Origin: an uncultured Bacteroidales bacterium
GTDB lineage: Bacteria > Bacteroidota > Bacteroidia > Bacteroidales > UBA4417
Assembly: GCA_937965665.1 (NCBI GenBank)
Contig: CALCJE010000392.1
Coordinates: 1-6,829, forward strand
DNA length: 6,829 nucleotides
Reading direction: 5' to 3'
Shown here piece after piece: positions 6,313-6,829 of this stretch. Both the position numbers and the translations under genes were made by a program. The notes beneath the pieces are model-generated. The model was not told the origin of the DNA and made no database searches. It worked only from the letters and a program-made list of their open reading frames with translations. Numbering within the stretch: position 1 is the first letter of the stretch; each line of letters starts with the position of its first letter.

Positions 6313-6549
6313 ACTTCCGGCTGCTAACACTATACCGGCACTTGTGCCCGGCCTTAAGCGCCGCGAAATAAAATATTTTTTTCATATCTGGTATATCGTG
6401 ATATTTTTTATATTTGAACTGTATTTTGGTTTGAGTATAACAATTGCCTGATATCAGTACCCGGGTTTATATTATTCCTCAAATCGGCTTAGCCTATCCG
6501 TTTTCGTTTACCAGTATCCTGTTTCAACTATAATACACTGTCCTGATCC
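6313..6549. other. AT-rich gap with a hairpin, upstream of the 42-bp repeat
   Basis: This stretch has no convincing gene. CCGGCAC at 6335-6341 faces GTGCC (6344-6348) and CGG, making a tight hairpin 23 bases after the DUF1905 stop, and a seven-T run follows at 6373-6379. The distance between stem and T-run is too long for a standard terminator, but this is the best candidate for the end of the two-gene transcript. Bases 6364-6416 are almost pure A/T with two ATATTTTTT stretches. The last few bases before the ATG at 6550 (AATACACTGTCC, 6533-6544) resemble the end of a 42-bp repeat unit. Confidence 0.4.
6409..6416 (+). promoter_or_regulatory. Possible -7 promoter element pointing into the 42-bp repeat
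   Basis: TATATTTG matches TAnnTTTG and faces right, about 140 bases ahead of the ATG at 6550. No -33 TTG is evident, and the surroundings are so A/T-rich that a chance match is plausible. A TATAAT also occurs at 6529-6534, but that housekeeping form is not the usual one in Bacteroidota. Confidence 0.22.
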
Positions 6550-6567
6550 ATGATAAACACCACCCGT

Positions 6568-6829
6568 ATATTTCAACACAACACGTTTTGGCAACATACA
6601 CTGCCCATGTTGCAATGCTACAAGACTTGTTTATTACATACACTGCCAATGTTGCAGCGCAACAAGGCATGTTTATTAAATATACTGCCCATGTTGCAAC
6701 GCAACAAGGCATGTTTATTAAATGCACTGTACATGTTGCAACGCAACAAGGTATGTTTATTAAATGCACTGATTATGTTGCAACGCAACAAGGCATGTTT
6801 ATTAAATATACTGCCCATGTTGCAACGCA
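6568..6829. repeat. 42-bp tandem repeat array, cut by the window end
   Basis: Units begin with ATGTTGCA at 6607, 6649, 6691, 6733, 6775 and 6817, exactly 42 bases apart: five full copies and a sixth that runs off the window. Bases 6568-6606 look like a diverged extra copy. The copies from 6649 on are nearly identical. Variation concentrates at the last three bases of the unit (CCC, TAC, ATT, CCC) and at the two bases before ACTG (AT or GC). The first copy (6607) is the most diverged. Each unit contains TGTTGC-AAC-GCAACA, a 6-bp perfect stem with a 3-base loop, weakened by one mismatch in the first copy. Since 42 is divisible by three, a plus-strand frame stays open throughout, as do two minus-strand frames. 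The array is too regular and gap-free to be CRISPR. It is of unknown function, possibly coding. Confidence 0.92.

Noticed and set aside
6524..6818. Minus-strand frames of 81 and 66 codons across the 42-bp repeat
   Set aside because: They stay open only because the unit length is divisible by three and lacks stops in those frames. They overlap each other, end in unrelated sequence and show no recognisable domain.
6607..6829. CRISPR array
   Set aside because: The 42-base units follow one another without unique spacers; only about three to five bases vary between copies, and no cas gene is in the window.

Overview
The window most likely comes from a member of the Bacteroidota. Supporting signs are TAnnTTTG-type promoter elements (the clearest is TATATTTG at 2892-2899), starts with weak or no Shine-Dalgarno sequence, an S9B dipeptidyl-peptidase of the kind common in that phylum, and intergenic gaps filled with degenerate short repeats. 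Genus cannot be read from the sequence. All five supported genes lie on the plus strand.

Layout. (1) 2-508: the C-terminal part of a papain-type (C1A) cysteine peptidase whose front end lies outside the window. (2) 509-895: an AT-rich gap with clustered AAGGTT/AACCTT motifs forming inverted repeats, and a weak terminator-like hairpin. (3) 896-2728: a 610-residue protein with an N-terminal metallophosphoesterase domain and a C-terminal block of membrane helices. (4) 2729-2932: a gap with a degenerate 7-bp repeat and then a promoter element. (5) 2933-5131: a secreted serine peptidase of the dipeptidyl-peptidase IV type. (6) 5132-5614: a 7-bp-period array of about 270 bp split by a palindrome, followed by a second hairpin element. 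(7) 5615-5980 and 6010-6312: two small conserved proteins, DUF2200 and DUF1905 types, 29 nt apart and probably co-transcribed. (8) 6313-6829: an AT-rich gap running into a regular 42-bp tandem repeat that continues past the window end.

The genes do not form an obvious single pathway. Two are peptidases, one clearly exported; the phosphoesterase is membrane-anchored; the last two are small, probably cytoplasmic, proteins of unknown function. Each long gap carries its own repeat, so the larger genes look like separate transcription units.

The coding genes belong to recognisable families and I see no defence system, mobile element or CRISPR array. The least explained parts are the repeats. These are the 42-bp array at the right edge, which carries a hairpin in each unit and is open in frame from an ATG at 6550, and the 7-bp-period arrays on both sides of the dipeptidyl-peptidase gene.
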